This document shows, piece by piece, positions 37,360 through 45,264 of a stretch of 64,000 bases of DNA (position 1 is its first letter; every line of letters starts with the position of its first letter). Source of the stretch: Bog-756 sp963725395 (GTDB taxonomy: Bacteria > Actinomycetota > Acidimicrobiia > Acidimicrobiales > RAAP-2); assembly GCA_963725395.1 (NCBI GenBank), contig CAVRYH010000012.1, forward strand, positions 186,001-250,000. Reading direction: 5' to 3'. Both the position numbers and the translations under genes were made by a program. Below the pieces are notes generated by a model. That model worked only from the letters and a program-made list of their open reading frames with translations, did no database searches and was not told where the DNA came from.

Positions 37360-39162
37360 TCAGCGGAGCTTGATCTGACTGCTGGCGGTACTGGACGAGG
37401 TCGAGGGCGACGACGGGACGGTCGTGGTGGTCGTCGACGACGTGGTGGTCGTGGTGGTGGCCGCCGGTCCGGTCGACACGGCCAGGTTCACCGCGGTGTT
37501 CGGGGCCACCTGCGCCCCGGCGCCCGGGTTCTGGTCGATCACCGTACCGGCCGGTTGGTTCGACGCGACCTGGTTGATGTTCCCCACCTGGAGACCGGCC
37601 TGGGTCAACTGCGCCCCGGCGGTGACCGAGCTGAGCCCGATGAGCGAGGGCACCGTCGCATTGGCTGGCCCGGAGGACACATAGAGGGTCACCGAGCCAC
37701 CGATGGCCACGTTCGATCCTGCATTCGGGCTCGTGCTGATGACGATGCCCTTGGTGATGGAGTTACTCGACTTGTCCACCACGGTGCCGGTCAGCCCGTC
37801 GCTCTGCAGGATGGATTGGGCCTGGCTCGTGGTGCTCCCGACCAGGCCTGACGGGACGGCGACCTGCTTGACCGGAGCGGGTTGGGCGACGCGGAGGGTG
37901 ACGGTGTCGCCCTTCTTCACCAGGCTGTTTCCGGCCGGATCGGTCGAGAGCACTGTTCCGGGGGTGGCGGTCGAGTCCTGGTGGGTGATCTGGACCACCA
38001 ACCCGTCCGTCTCCAGCTTCGTGGTCGCCGCCGCCACCGGCTGACCGGTGACGTCGGGCAGGTTGAACGAGGAACTCCCACCCAGGTAGCCGAGGTTGCG
38101 CAGCAGGAAGAAGCCGGCAACGACCAGCGCGACGAGCAGGACGGCGAGGATGATGGCGTACGTACGCGTGCGATTGGAGGTCGGCTCCTCTTCGCCCTCG
38201 TCCTCGGCCGGCGCGGCACCGGTGGCCGTGACCGCCCGGGTGTCGTCCATCCTCCCGACGGCGCCGACGGCCTGGGTCGCCCCCGCCGCGGCCAGCAGTG
38301 TGGTGGCGTCGTCCATGGCGAGGACGCTCCGCCCCTCGTTGAACCTGAGCAGGTCGGCCCGAAGCTCCTCGGCCGTGGCGTAGCGGTGGGCCGGGTCCTT
38401 GGCCATCGCCTTCAGGATGATCGCCTCGAACGTCGGTGGGATCGAGGGGTTCAGCTCCCGCGGTGCCGGCGGATGATCCCGGACGTGCTTGGAAGCCACC
38501 GCCACCGGGGTGTCCCCGAGGAACGGAGGTCGACCGGTCACCATCTCGAAGAGGACCACACCGAGCGAGTAGATGTCGCTCCTGGCGTCGACACCGACGC
38601 CCTCGGCCTGCTCCGGCGAGAAGTAGGTGGCCGTGCCCATCACCGCCCCGGTCTGGGTCAGGCTCTCCTCGGTGTTGATGGCCCGGGCGATGCCGAAGTC
38701 GGTGACCTTCACCTGGCCCTCGTCCGTGATCAGCACGTTGCCCGGCTTGACGTCGCGGTGGATCACCCCGTGCTTGTGGGCGTATCCGAGGGCGGCGGCG
38801 ACGTGCGCGCCGATGTCGGCCGTCCGGTCGGCCGACAGGGGGCCCGCCGACTTGAGGATGGACGACAGGGGCCGGCCGTCGATGAACTCCATGACGATGA
38901 AGTACGTGCCCGAGTCCTCGCCCCAGTCGAAGACCGGGACGATGTTGGGATGGGAGAGGTTGGCGGCGGCCTGGGCCTCCCGGCGGAACCTCTCCACGAA
39001 CGATCGGTCCACCGACAATTCGGGGAAGAGCACCTTGAGGGCGACCGGGCGGTCGAGGAGCCGGTCGTGGGCCCGGTACACCTCGGCCATCCCCCCGCGG
39101 GCGATCAGGTGGTTCAGTTCGTAGCGCTCGGAGAAGACGCGCGGCGGCTCGTTCGGTTCCAT
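37360..39162 (-). CDS. pknB: Serine/threonine protein kinase PknB with three PASTA domains
   Basis: 600 aa from ATG 39162 (TTG 39171 possible). Kinase domain (about 12-270): ARGGMAEVYRAHD, VALKVL, HRDVKPGNVL, DFGIA, SPEQAEG. Membrane helix near residue 335 (TYAIILAVLLVALVVAGFFL). Three extracellular PASTA repeats (about 365-570: LPDVTGQPVAAATTKL, VPSGLVGSTTSQAQSIL, VPSLIGLSSVTAGAQL), then a Thr/Ser-rich tail. M. tuberculosis PknB has four PASTA units. It senses muropeptides or lipid II and phosphorylates division and wall proteins. Confidence 0.96.
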   Translation of the reverse strand: MEPNEPPRVFSERYELNHLIARGGMAEVYRAHDRLLDRPVALKVLFPELSVDRSFVERFRREAQAAANLSHPNIVPVFDWGEDSGTYFIVMEFIDGRPLSSILKSAGPLSADRTADIGAHVAAALGYAHKHGVIHRDVKPGNVLITDEGQVKVTDFGIARAINTEESLTQTGAVMGTATYFSPEQAEGVGVDARSDIYSLGVVLFEMVTGRPPFLGDTPVAVASKHVRDHPPAPRELNPSIPPTFEAIILKAMAKDPAHRYATAEELRADLLRFNEGRSVLAMDDATTLLAAAGATQAVGAVGRMDDTRAVTATGAAPAEDEGEEEPTSNRTRTYAIILAVLLVALVVAGFFLLRNLGYLGGSSSFNLPDVTGQPVAAATTKLETDGLVVQITHQDSTATPGTVLSTDPAGNSLVKKGDTVTLRVAQPAPVKQVAVPSGLVGSTTSQAQSILQSDGLTGTVVDKSSNSITKGIVISTSPNAGSNVAIGGSVTLYVSSGPANATVPSLIGLSSVTAGAQLTQAGLQVGNINQVASNQPAGTVIDQNPGAGAQVAPNTAVNLAVSTGPAATTTTTTSSTTTTTVPSSPSTSSSTASSQIKLR

Positions 39163-39271
39163 GTGGGTCAAAGCCTAAACCTGCGTTCGCTCGGGTCCGG
39201 GGTTCTCATCGTTCCTCGTTCGGTTTCCAGTAGTCGTGTCGGTCGGTGTGCGTGTTCCATCGGTGCCGGTC

Positions 39272-40789
39272 TCACGGTGTCAAGCCCAGCGCGTCGCCGA
39301 GGATGGCCCTCGTCGGGGGTCCGGACACCGTGGCCCCCGTGTCGCTGCCCGGTTGGTTCGGGACCACCACCGCCACCGCCACCTTGGGATCGTTGGCCGG
39401 TGCGAAGGCGATCATCCAGTCGTTGGTCAGCGTGGCGTTGGGTCCCGTCTCCGCCGTCCCGGTCTTGGCGGCCACGTCCCAGCTGGGCGGGAAGACGCCC
39501 TTGGCCGTACCCGTCGTCGTCACCGCCTGCATCAGGGACGTCACCGCGGCGGCGGTGAGGGGATTCGTGGCCGTCAGCCACGGCTTGGGCGCATAGGCCG
39601 TGACGAGGTTCCCCTGGCTGTCGCGGATCTGCTCCATCACGTGAGGGGTCATGATCACCCCCTGGTTGGCGATGCCCGCAGCCACCAGGTCCATCTGCAG
39701 TGCGGTGGCCACCACGTCCTGCTGTCCGAACGCCGAATACGCCTGCATCGGTTTGTTGTTCGTGAGTTGCGCCACTGTGGGGAAGTTGGACACCCCGACC
39801 CCGGGCAGATCGAGCGGGGGCTGCTGGTTGAAACCGAAGGCCTCGGCCTCGCTGTTGAGGCTCTGGGCGCCGAGGGCCATGCCCAGTTGGGCGAACGCCG
39901 TGTCACACGACGCGGGAAGGGTCTCGGCGAGGACACCGCCGCACTGCTCGGGACCGTTCGGGCCGTTGTGCCCGTAGTTGCACAGCTTGAGGTTGGACTG
40001 GGGAAGCGGGATGCAGCCGACTACCGGGTAGTCGACCTTGGCCAGGGCCGGTTGGTGGTCGTAGACAGCTGACGACGTGACCGTCTTGAATGTCGAGCCG
40101 GGCAGGAACCCGAACTGGAAGGTCCGCGACACCAACGGGCTCTCGTCGCTCTGTGGGTCGAGTGACTGCCAGGTGGCCGACTCGACCTTGGAACTCTGGG
40201 AGACCAGTCCCGTGGGATCGAACGTGGGGTTGGAGTACATGGCTTCGATGGCGCCCGTCTTGACGTTGGTCACGACGGCCCCTTCCACCGGGGCGTTGTC
40301 CTGCTGACTGACCTGGTCCATCTCCGCGGCCACCTCGCTCTGGAGGTGCGAGTTGATCGTCAGGGTCACGTTGTCGGTCGTGGTGTGGTTGACCAGCAGG
40401 TTGTGGAGCGTCGTGAGCAGCGAGCCACCGACCACCGAACTGGTGTGCGAGTCGAGGTAGTTGTTGTACTCCGCCTCGACACCGGTCCGCCCGTAGTTGA
40501 GCGAGTCGTAACCGACGATCTGGGAGAAGAGCACGGCGGTGTCCTTGTTGTAGACCCGCTGGTACTTGTAGACGCCACCGTTGCTGGGCACCGAACTGGC
40601 CAGCGTGACGCCGTCAGAGGACAGGATGTCCCCCCTCGGCTGACTGAGCTCCACGGAGACCACACGGGGGTTCGCCGGGTTGGTGGCCAACGAGTTGGCC
40701 TTCAGCACCTGGATGTTGTTCAGCTGGATGAACAGGGCGATGAAGCACAGCACCATGAAGATGCCCAGCCGGCGAATACGCTTTTCCAT
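39272..40789 (-). CDS. pbpA: Penicillin-binding protein 2-type transpeptidase PbpA
   Basis: 505 aa from ATG 40789. Membrane anchor (about 6-24: LGIFMVLCFIALFIQLNNIQ), PBP dimer-like region beginning SQPRGDILSSDGVTLA, and transpeptidase motifs GSTFKTVTS (SxxK, nucleophile Ser), SCDTAF (SxN position occupied by SCD) and AAKTGTAETG (KTG). Cross-links peptidoglycan. The start codon shares one base with the stop of pstP. In M. tuberculosis rodA lies between pstP and pbpA; here there is no room for it. Confidence 0.95.
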   Translation of the reverse strand: MEKRIRRLGIFMVLCFIALFIQLNNIQVLKANSLATNPANPRVVSVELSQPRGDILSSDGVTLASSVPSNGGVYKYQRVYNKDTAVLFSQIVGYDSLNYGRTGVEAEYNNYLDSHTSSVVGGSLLTTLHNLLVNHTTTDNVTLTINSHLQSEVAAEMDQVSQQDNAPVEGAVVTNVKTGAIEAMYSNPTFDPTGLVSQSSKVESATWQSLDPQSDESPLVSRTFQFGFLPGSTFKTVTSSAVYDHQPALAKVDYPVVGCIPLPQSNLKLCNYGHNGPNGPEQCGGVLAETLPASCDTAFAQLGMALGAQSLNSEAEAFGFNQQPPLDLPGVGVSNFPTVAQLTNNKPMQAYSAFGQQDVVATALQMDLVAAGIANQGVIMTPHVMEQIRDSQGNLVTAYAPKPWLTATNPLTAAAVTSLMQAVTTTGTAKGVFPPSWDVAAKTGTAETGPNATLTNDWMIAFAPANDPKVAVAVVVPNQPGSDTGATVSGPPTRAILGDALGLTP

Positions 40790-42123
40790 CAGGCCCCCCT
40801 TGTGGTCGTGGTGGTGGAGGGTGGCGCCGCCTTGGCCGGGGCGGTCGTCGTGGGAGTGGGGGAACTGCACGAGGGCGACGACGGGTCGAGCTGGCACTGC
40901 CGGGTGGCGACCAAGTTGCCCACGTAGAGCCGGGCCGCGGCCACCGAGGACTCCTGGACGCCCGATTGGAGCGGGGGGAGGTAGATGGCGGGCACGTCCG
41001 CAGTGGTCACGCCGGTCCGCTCGACCTCAATCGGGTGGTACCAGAGGAATCCACCGACACGACCCTGGTAGATGACCAACTCGTTGTTGTCGACGCCGAC
41101 GAAGTACGAGTTGGTGTCGTACCACCTCACAGCGAAGAACGCCCCGGCCAGCACGGCCAGGAACAGGATCAGGAACAAGAGCGTCCTGAAGGTGATCAAC
41201 CGCCTCCCCCGGGCCATACGCTTGGCCCGCCGCTTGGCCCGTCGGCGCTCACGCCGGCCCGGTGCCGGCCTTTCCGGTTCGGGTGCCACGGCCGGTGCGA
41301 CGAAGTCGTCGCTGGCCGGGGTGAACCCCTGGACCGGAGCCACGGGTTTGGCGAAATCGGAGGACACGGCCGCCACCGTGGGGGAGGACGCGTCGTCCTC
41401 CTCGCCCACCACCACATCGACGATCACGACGGTGATGTTGTCGCTACCGCCATGGGTCCGGGCCGCCTGCACGAGGAGGTCGGCGGCTTGCTGTGGGTCG
41501 GGCACCGAAGAGAGGACCTCGGCGATCTGGTCAGAGTCGAGCTCGTTGGTGAGCCCGTCACTGCACAACAGATACCGGTCGCCGCGCACCGGTTGGATCC
41601 GCCACAGGTCGACGGCCACACCGGAGGCGACGCCCAGGGCGCGGGTCAGGATGTGGCGGTGCGGGTGGACCGAGGCCTCCGCCGAGGTGAGCTCTCCGGT
41701 GCGCACCATCTCCTCGGCCAGGCTGTGGTCGGTGGTGATCTGGGTGAGCTCGCCCTCATGGAAACGGTACGAGCGCGAATCACCCACGTTGACCAGGGCC
41801 AGGACGTCTTTTCCGTCCTCATTGACCAGGGCCACCGCTGTGAGGGTGGTCCCCATGCCCCGGAGTTCGGGGTTCTCCTGACTGTGCTGCCAGACCACGG
41901 TGTTGGCCTCGGAGACCGCCTCGGACAGGCCGGCTCCCGTGGGCTGACGGCCGAAGGCGACAGCGAGGGAGTCGACCGCCAGGCGTGCCGCCACTTCGCC
42001 GCCGGCGTGGCCCCCCATGCCGTCGGCCACGGCGAAGAGGGTGGACGTCTCGACGGCGAGGTCCTGGTTGACTGACCGGACCAGCCCCGTGTCGGTGGCC
42101 GATCCGGATCGGAGGAGGGTCAT
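40789..42123 (-). CDS. pstP: PP2C-family Ser/Thr phosphatase PstP
   Basis: 444 aa. PP2C motifs: VADGMGGHAGGEVAARLAVD, LVNVGDSRSYRFHEGELTQI, LCSDGLTNELD and GGSDNITVVIVDVV, with the metal-binding aspartates present. A proline/basic juxtamembrane region (about 285-310, RRERRRAKRRAKRM) and one membrane helix (about 315-338) follow, then an extracellular part ending in a Thr/Ala/Pro-rich tail. Reverses PknB phosphorylation. Confidence 0.95.
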   Translation of the reverse strand: MTLLRSGSATDTGLVRSVNQDLAVETSTLFAVADGMGGHAGGEVAARLAVDSLAVAFGRQPTGAGLSEAVSEANTVVWQHSQENPELRGMGTTLTAVALVNEDGKDVLALVNVGDSRSYRFHEGELTQITTDHSLAEEMVRTGELTSAEASVHPHRHILTRALGVASGVAVDLWRIQPVRGDRYLLCSDGLTNELDSDQIAEVLSSVPDPQQAADLLVQAARTHGGSDNITVVIVDVVVGEEDDASSPTVAAVSSDFAKPVAPVQGFTPASDDFVAPAVAPEPERPAPGRRERRRAKRRAKRMARGRRLITFRTLLFLILFLAVLAGAFFAVRWYDTNSYFVGVDNNELVIYQGRVGGFLWYHPIEVERTGVTTADVPAIYLPPLQSGVQESSVAAARLYVGNLVATRQCQLDPSSPSCSSPTPTTTAPAKAAPPSTTTTTRGA

Positions 42124-42124
42124 C

Positions 42125-42622
42125 TCACTTCCCTACCTCGAACACCGTGCCACCGACCTGCAGCAGATCCCCCTTTTCGAGCCGGGTCCGCTCGTCGATG
42201 CGGACGGTGTTGATCCAAGTTCCATTGGTCGAACCGAGGTCCTCGGCCCAGAGCTGGCCGTCGAGGCGGAACAACCGGGCGTGCAGGCTCGATGAGTAGG
42301 TGTCGTAGTCGATGGGAATGCCGCAGCCCGGAGCACGGCCGACGGTGACCTCGTCACCGATATCGTAAACCCGGCCGGCCAGATCCTCCGGTCGGATCAC
42401 GTGGAGTCGGAGTTGTTTCGCCCTGCGCCTCTTGCCGTCGACGATGGGATCGGCATCATCACCGCGACGACGTTTGCGCTTGAGGGGTCGGACCTCCACC
42501 CAGACCGCCCGGACCACCCACATGAAGAAGAGCCACAGCAGGATGATCACCCCGTATTCGAGGGCTCGGAGTACCGGGGTGTTGTTGGTCGGTCCGGGAA
42601 GCGAAACCAGAATGAGATGCAT
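42125..42622 (-). CDS. fhaB: FHA-domain protein FhaB/FipA-like
   Basis: 165 aa. N-terminal membrane helix (about 20-42: LEYGVIILLWLFFMWVVRAV), basic linker (RPLKRKRRR), then an FHA domain (about 80-160) with VTVGRAPGCGIPI (phosphothreonine-binding GR), SSSLHARLF (SxxH) and LGSTNGTWIN (NG). It reads PknB-phosphorylated division proteins. It is 1 bp upstream of pstP on the same strand. Confidence 0.94.
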   Translation of the reverse strand: MHLILVSLPGPTNNTPVLRALEYGVIILLWLFFMWVVRAVWVEVRPLKRKRRRGDDADPIVDGKRRRAKQLRLHVIRPEDLAGRVYDIGDEVTVGRAPGCGIPIDYDTYSSSLHARLFRLDGQLWAEDLGSTNGTWINTVRIDERTRLEKGDLLQVGGTVFEVGK

Positions 42623-42642
42623 TGGCGTTCAGGCGCCGGCCT

Positions 42643-43299
42643 TCACGAGGTCTCGAACCGTAGGACGGTCGTCCCGATGACGATCTGATCCCCGTCCGCC
42701 AGCTTCCTCTCGCGCACGGCCGCACCGTTCACCCGGGTCCCGTTCGTCGAGTTCAGGTCGACCACGACCACGTCGTTCCCGACCCTACGGATCTCTGCGT
42801 GCCGACGACTGGCATTGGGGTCGTTGACCATCACGTCGCTCTCGGGCAGACGGCCGATGGTGATCGGCTCCGGCCCGAGGACCACCCTGACTCCTTCGGA
42901 CGTCACGATCGAGGCGGCGGGCAGGCCCGAAGGCCCCTCGTGGACATCAGAAACGATGTCGAAGCGGCCCCGGCGCTGCTGGGGGTCCTCGACCACCGAG
43001 ACGGTCACGGGACCCACGAAGATGTAGTTCTCCGTCCGGGCGTGGTCCCGGGCTGCCTCCTCGAGCTCGCGGACCAGGGCGTCGAGGAAGCTCTCGAACC
43101 GGTCGAAGTCATTCGGCGACAGGTGGACGACGAAGGCATTGGGGGAGATCAGCCCGTTGACGCCCACGCGCCGCTCCAGGTCCATCTCCCTGGTGAGCCG
43201 ACGGCCTATCTCCACCGGGTGGAGATCACCCCGGAACGCCTTGGAAAGGGTGCCGTCTACCATGCGCTCGAGGCGCCCTTCGAACCTTTGAAGTCCCAT
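42643..43299 (-). CDS. fhaA: DUF3662-FHA protein FhaA
   Basis: 218 aa from ATG 43299, beginning MGLQRFEGRLERMVDGTLSK, which is the family start; ATG 43326 adds nine residues. Residues 1-110 form DUF3662. FHA domain about 135-215 with ITIGRLPESDVMVNDPNASR, RRHAEIR and NSTNGTRVNG. It is much shorter than M. tuberculosis FhaA, lacking the long Pro/Tyr-rich linker. It heads the fhaA-fhaB-pstP-pbpA-pknB transcription unit. Confidence 0.93.
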   Translation of the reverse strand: MGLQRFEGRLERMVDGTLSKAFRGDLHPVEIGRRLTREMDLERRVGVNGLISPNAFVVHLSPNDFDRFESFLDALVRELEEAARDHARTENYIFVGPVTVSVVEDPQQRRGRFDIVSDVHEGPSGLPAASIVTSEGVRVVLGPEPITIGRLPESDVMVNDPNASRRHAEIRRVGNDVVVVDLNSTNGTRVNGAAVRERKLADGDQIVIGTTVLRFETS

Positions 43300-43460
43300 G
43301 CTGGCCGTCAGCCTACCGGTGCCCACCCCGAAATAGGGGTTGGCCCCAAGGGGCGGCGGCGACCCGGCCCCGACTCCCGATGATCGGCGGGGATCGGGCG
43401 GCCCCGCCCCTCACGTGATCAGGGCCTTTGGATCGATGGGGTAGCCTCTTGCGGTCGCTC

Positions 43461-43547
43461 GGGCGAGTGGCGGAATTGGCAGACGCGGAGGATTCAGGTT
43501 CCTGTGTCCGAAAGGATGTGGGGGTTCAAGTCCCCCCTCGCCCACCA
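43461..43547 (+). tRNA. tRNA-Leu (CAG)
   Basis: Acceptor arms GGGCGAG (43461-43467) and CTCGCCC (43537-43543), discriminator A and encoded CCA (43545-43547). D-arm GGCGGAATTGGCAGACGC, anticodon loop TTCAGGT (anticodon CAG), a long variable arm GTGTCCGAAAGGATGT, and T-arm GGGGGTTCAAGTCCCCC. The first anticodon-stem pair appears to be G-G. Its place next to fhaA matches M. tuberculosis leuT. tRNA genes are common integration sites, and an accessory region begins just downstream. Confidence 0.96.
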
Positions 43548-43592
43548 CACCACACCACACCACACCACCACCACCACTACCACCACCAACCA
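43544..43592 (+). repeat. ACCAC/CCA simple repeat running on from the tRNA 3' end
   Basis: Starting within the tRNA CCA end, the sequence is a run of ACCAC units that turns into ACC triplets and ends near 43592. It is strand-asymmetric, with no G. It could be slippage expansion of the CCA end. Confidence 0.85.
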
Positions 43593-43665
43593 ATGTGATG
43601 TCGCGGGTCATCGTGGGACACGCGAACCCTCAGCCACCCTAGTGCGGGGCAATCCGCTGGGCAGC

Positions 43666-45044
43666 TGAATCGCCCCGGGTTCCATGACTGCTCCGGCTAT
43701 TGGGTAACCGCCTCGAGGGCGGGTGCTGTTTGACGGTAGTAGGTGGCCTCGAACTCTGCCGGCGTGACGTAGCTGTTGTCGTCGGTGATCTCACCGTGGA
43801 GACGGCGGTGGTTGAACCAGTCGATGTAGCCCATGGTGGCGAACTCGACGTCGTCGAGTCCCGTCCAGGGGACCTTGCGGGTAGATCAGCTCCCATTTGT
43901 AGAGGCTGTTGAACGCCTCGGCCATGGCATTGTCGTAGGAATCACCGGTTGATCCGACGGAAGCCACGATGTCGTTCTCGGCCAGGCGCTCGGAGTAGCG
44001 AATCGACAAGTACTGTCAGGATCAAGGGGTCGTAGACACTGCCTTGTCCGAGTGATGCACCAGGCCGTCGAGGACCTGGCCCTGTCGGGTGCGGTTCCAG
44101 ACGGCCATCTCCAAGGCGTCGATGGCCAGATCGGAGCGCAGCGAGTTCGACAGCTGCCAGCCCACGATCATTCGGCTGAAGACGTCGATGATGAAGGCGG
44201 CGTACACCCACCCGACGTGGGTCTTCACGTAGGTGAGGTCGGCCACCCAGAGCCGGTTGGGCGCTGTGGCCGTGAAGTCCCGGTCGACCAGGTCGTCAGG
44301 CCGGTGCTGACGATCGTCCGACCGGGTGGTGACCTTGTAGGCCTTGCCCCGGCGCGCACCGGAGAGTCCCAGGTCGCGCATGAGGCGCTCGACGGTGCAG
44401 CGGGCCACTCTGGTGCCCTCCCGGTTGAGCTGGGTCCAGACCTTGTCGGCTCCATGGACGTCCAGGTTCTCGGCGTGGACCCGGAGCGATCTCGAGCGTC
44501 AGCACCTCGTCCCGAAGCGCCCGGGCCGACGGCGGGCGCTTCTTTGCCACCCAGTAGGTGTTCGGGGCGATCTTGCAGCCGTGCTCGGTGAGCACCCGGC
44601 AGATCGGCTCGACCCCGAAGCGGTCCCGGTGGGCGTCGATGTAGGCGACTGTCTCGGCTGTTGGCGGTCGAGCTCCGCCCCGAAGAAAGTCGCTGCTGAT
44701 TTCAGGATCTCGTTGGCCCGACGGAGCTCTTTCACCTCTCGGCGCGAGCTCATTCATCTGCTCGCGCTCGTCGGTCGTGAGTCCGGGGCGTTGGCCGGCA
44801 TCAGTCTCAGTCCGACGGACCCATTGGCGCAGCGTCTCGTGGTTGATCGACAGCTTGGCCGAGATGGACTCGATGGCCTTCCATTGCGACGGGTACTCGT
44901 CCTGGTGGTCGAAGACCATCCGCACGGCACGTTCCCGGACTTCCGGCGGATACGGCCGACGAACTGCCTTCCGCTTCTCTGGCTGGTCTGACATTGCTCC
45001 ATCCTCTCAAGAGGTGGAGCAGTCACCAATCCCGGGGCGATTCA
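43666..45044 (-). mobile_element. IS3-family insertion sequence, decayed
   Basis: Ends are 29-bp inverted repeats matching at 25 positions: the left end starts TGAATCGCCCCGGG (43666) and the right end finishes CCCGGGGCGATTCA (45044), each followed inward by TGACTGCTCC or its complement. Length 1379 bp, normal for the IS3 family. No 3-4 bp direct duplication flanks it (agc versus cat), so either the insertion is old or one flank was rearranged. It carries broken orfA/orfB. Confidence 0.88.
43697..44994 (-). pseudogene. IS3-family transposase orfA/orfB, multiply frameshifted
   Basis: OrfA starts at 44994 (VRRPYPPEVRERAVRMVFDH, HTH with KLSINHETLRQWVRR) and changes frame at about 44740 (one extra base before REVKELRRANEILKSA). 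OrfB begins VAYIDAHRDRFGVEPICRVL, shifts near 44490, and continues with the DDE core DFTATAPNRLWVADLTYV (first Asp) and IIDVFSRMIVGWQ. About 22 extra bases interrupt it near 44015-44040, after HHSDKA. The end GDSYDNAMAEAFNSLYKWEL (with the catalytic Glu) needs a further shift to reach TAG at 43697. Not functional as read. Confidence 0.88.
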
Positions 45045-45264
45045 CATCCGATGGCGACTTCCGTGTGGGTAGCCTTATGAGGGTCGATTCCGATTATGAC
45101 GCTCATGAGTACCTCCTAGTTTGTCGGTTAGGAACCGCCAGGGCTGGTCAGCAGGCACGCTGAGGGCGTAGGGCGAAGCTCTCTATCCCAGCCAATGTTT
45201 GTCTGTCTTCCGATCCGTCGCCGCCAAGCAACAATGCGTTCCGGGTGTCCACGAAAGGCGCCTA
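45045..45264. other. Non-coding gap between IS3 copy and solute-binding protein gene
   Basis: 220 bp with no supported gene or RNA. It lies downstream of the substrate-binding-protein stop and may hold transcript ends, but no strong hairpin is evident. Confidence 0.4.

Noticed and set aside
39236..40072. Long plus-strand frame opposite pbpA
   Set aside because: Antisense shadow; composition is Gly/Arg/His-rich and pbpA carries all transpeptidase motifs.
43544..43592. CRISPR-like or regulatory repeat array after the tRNA
   Set aside because: Units are 3-5 bp without spacers; it is a simple sequence repeat.
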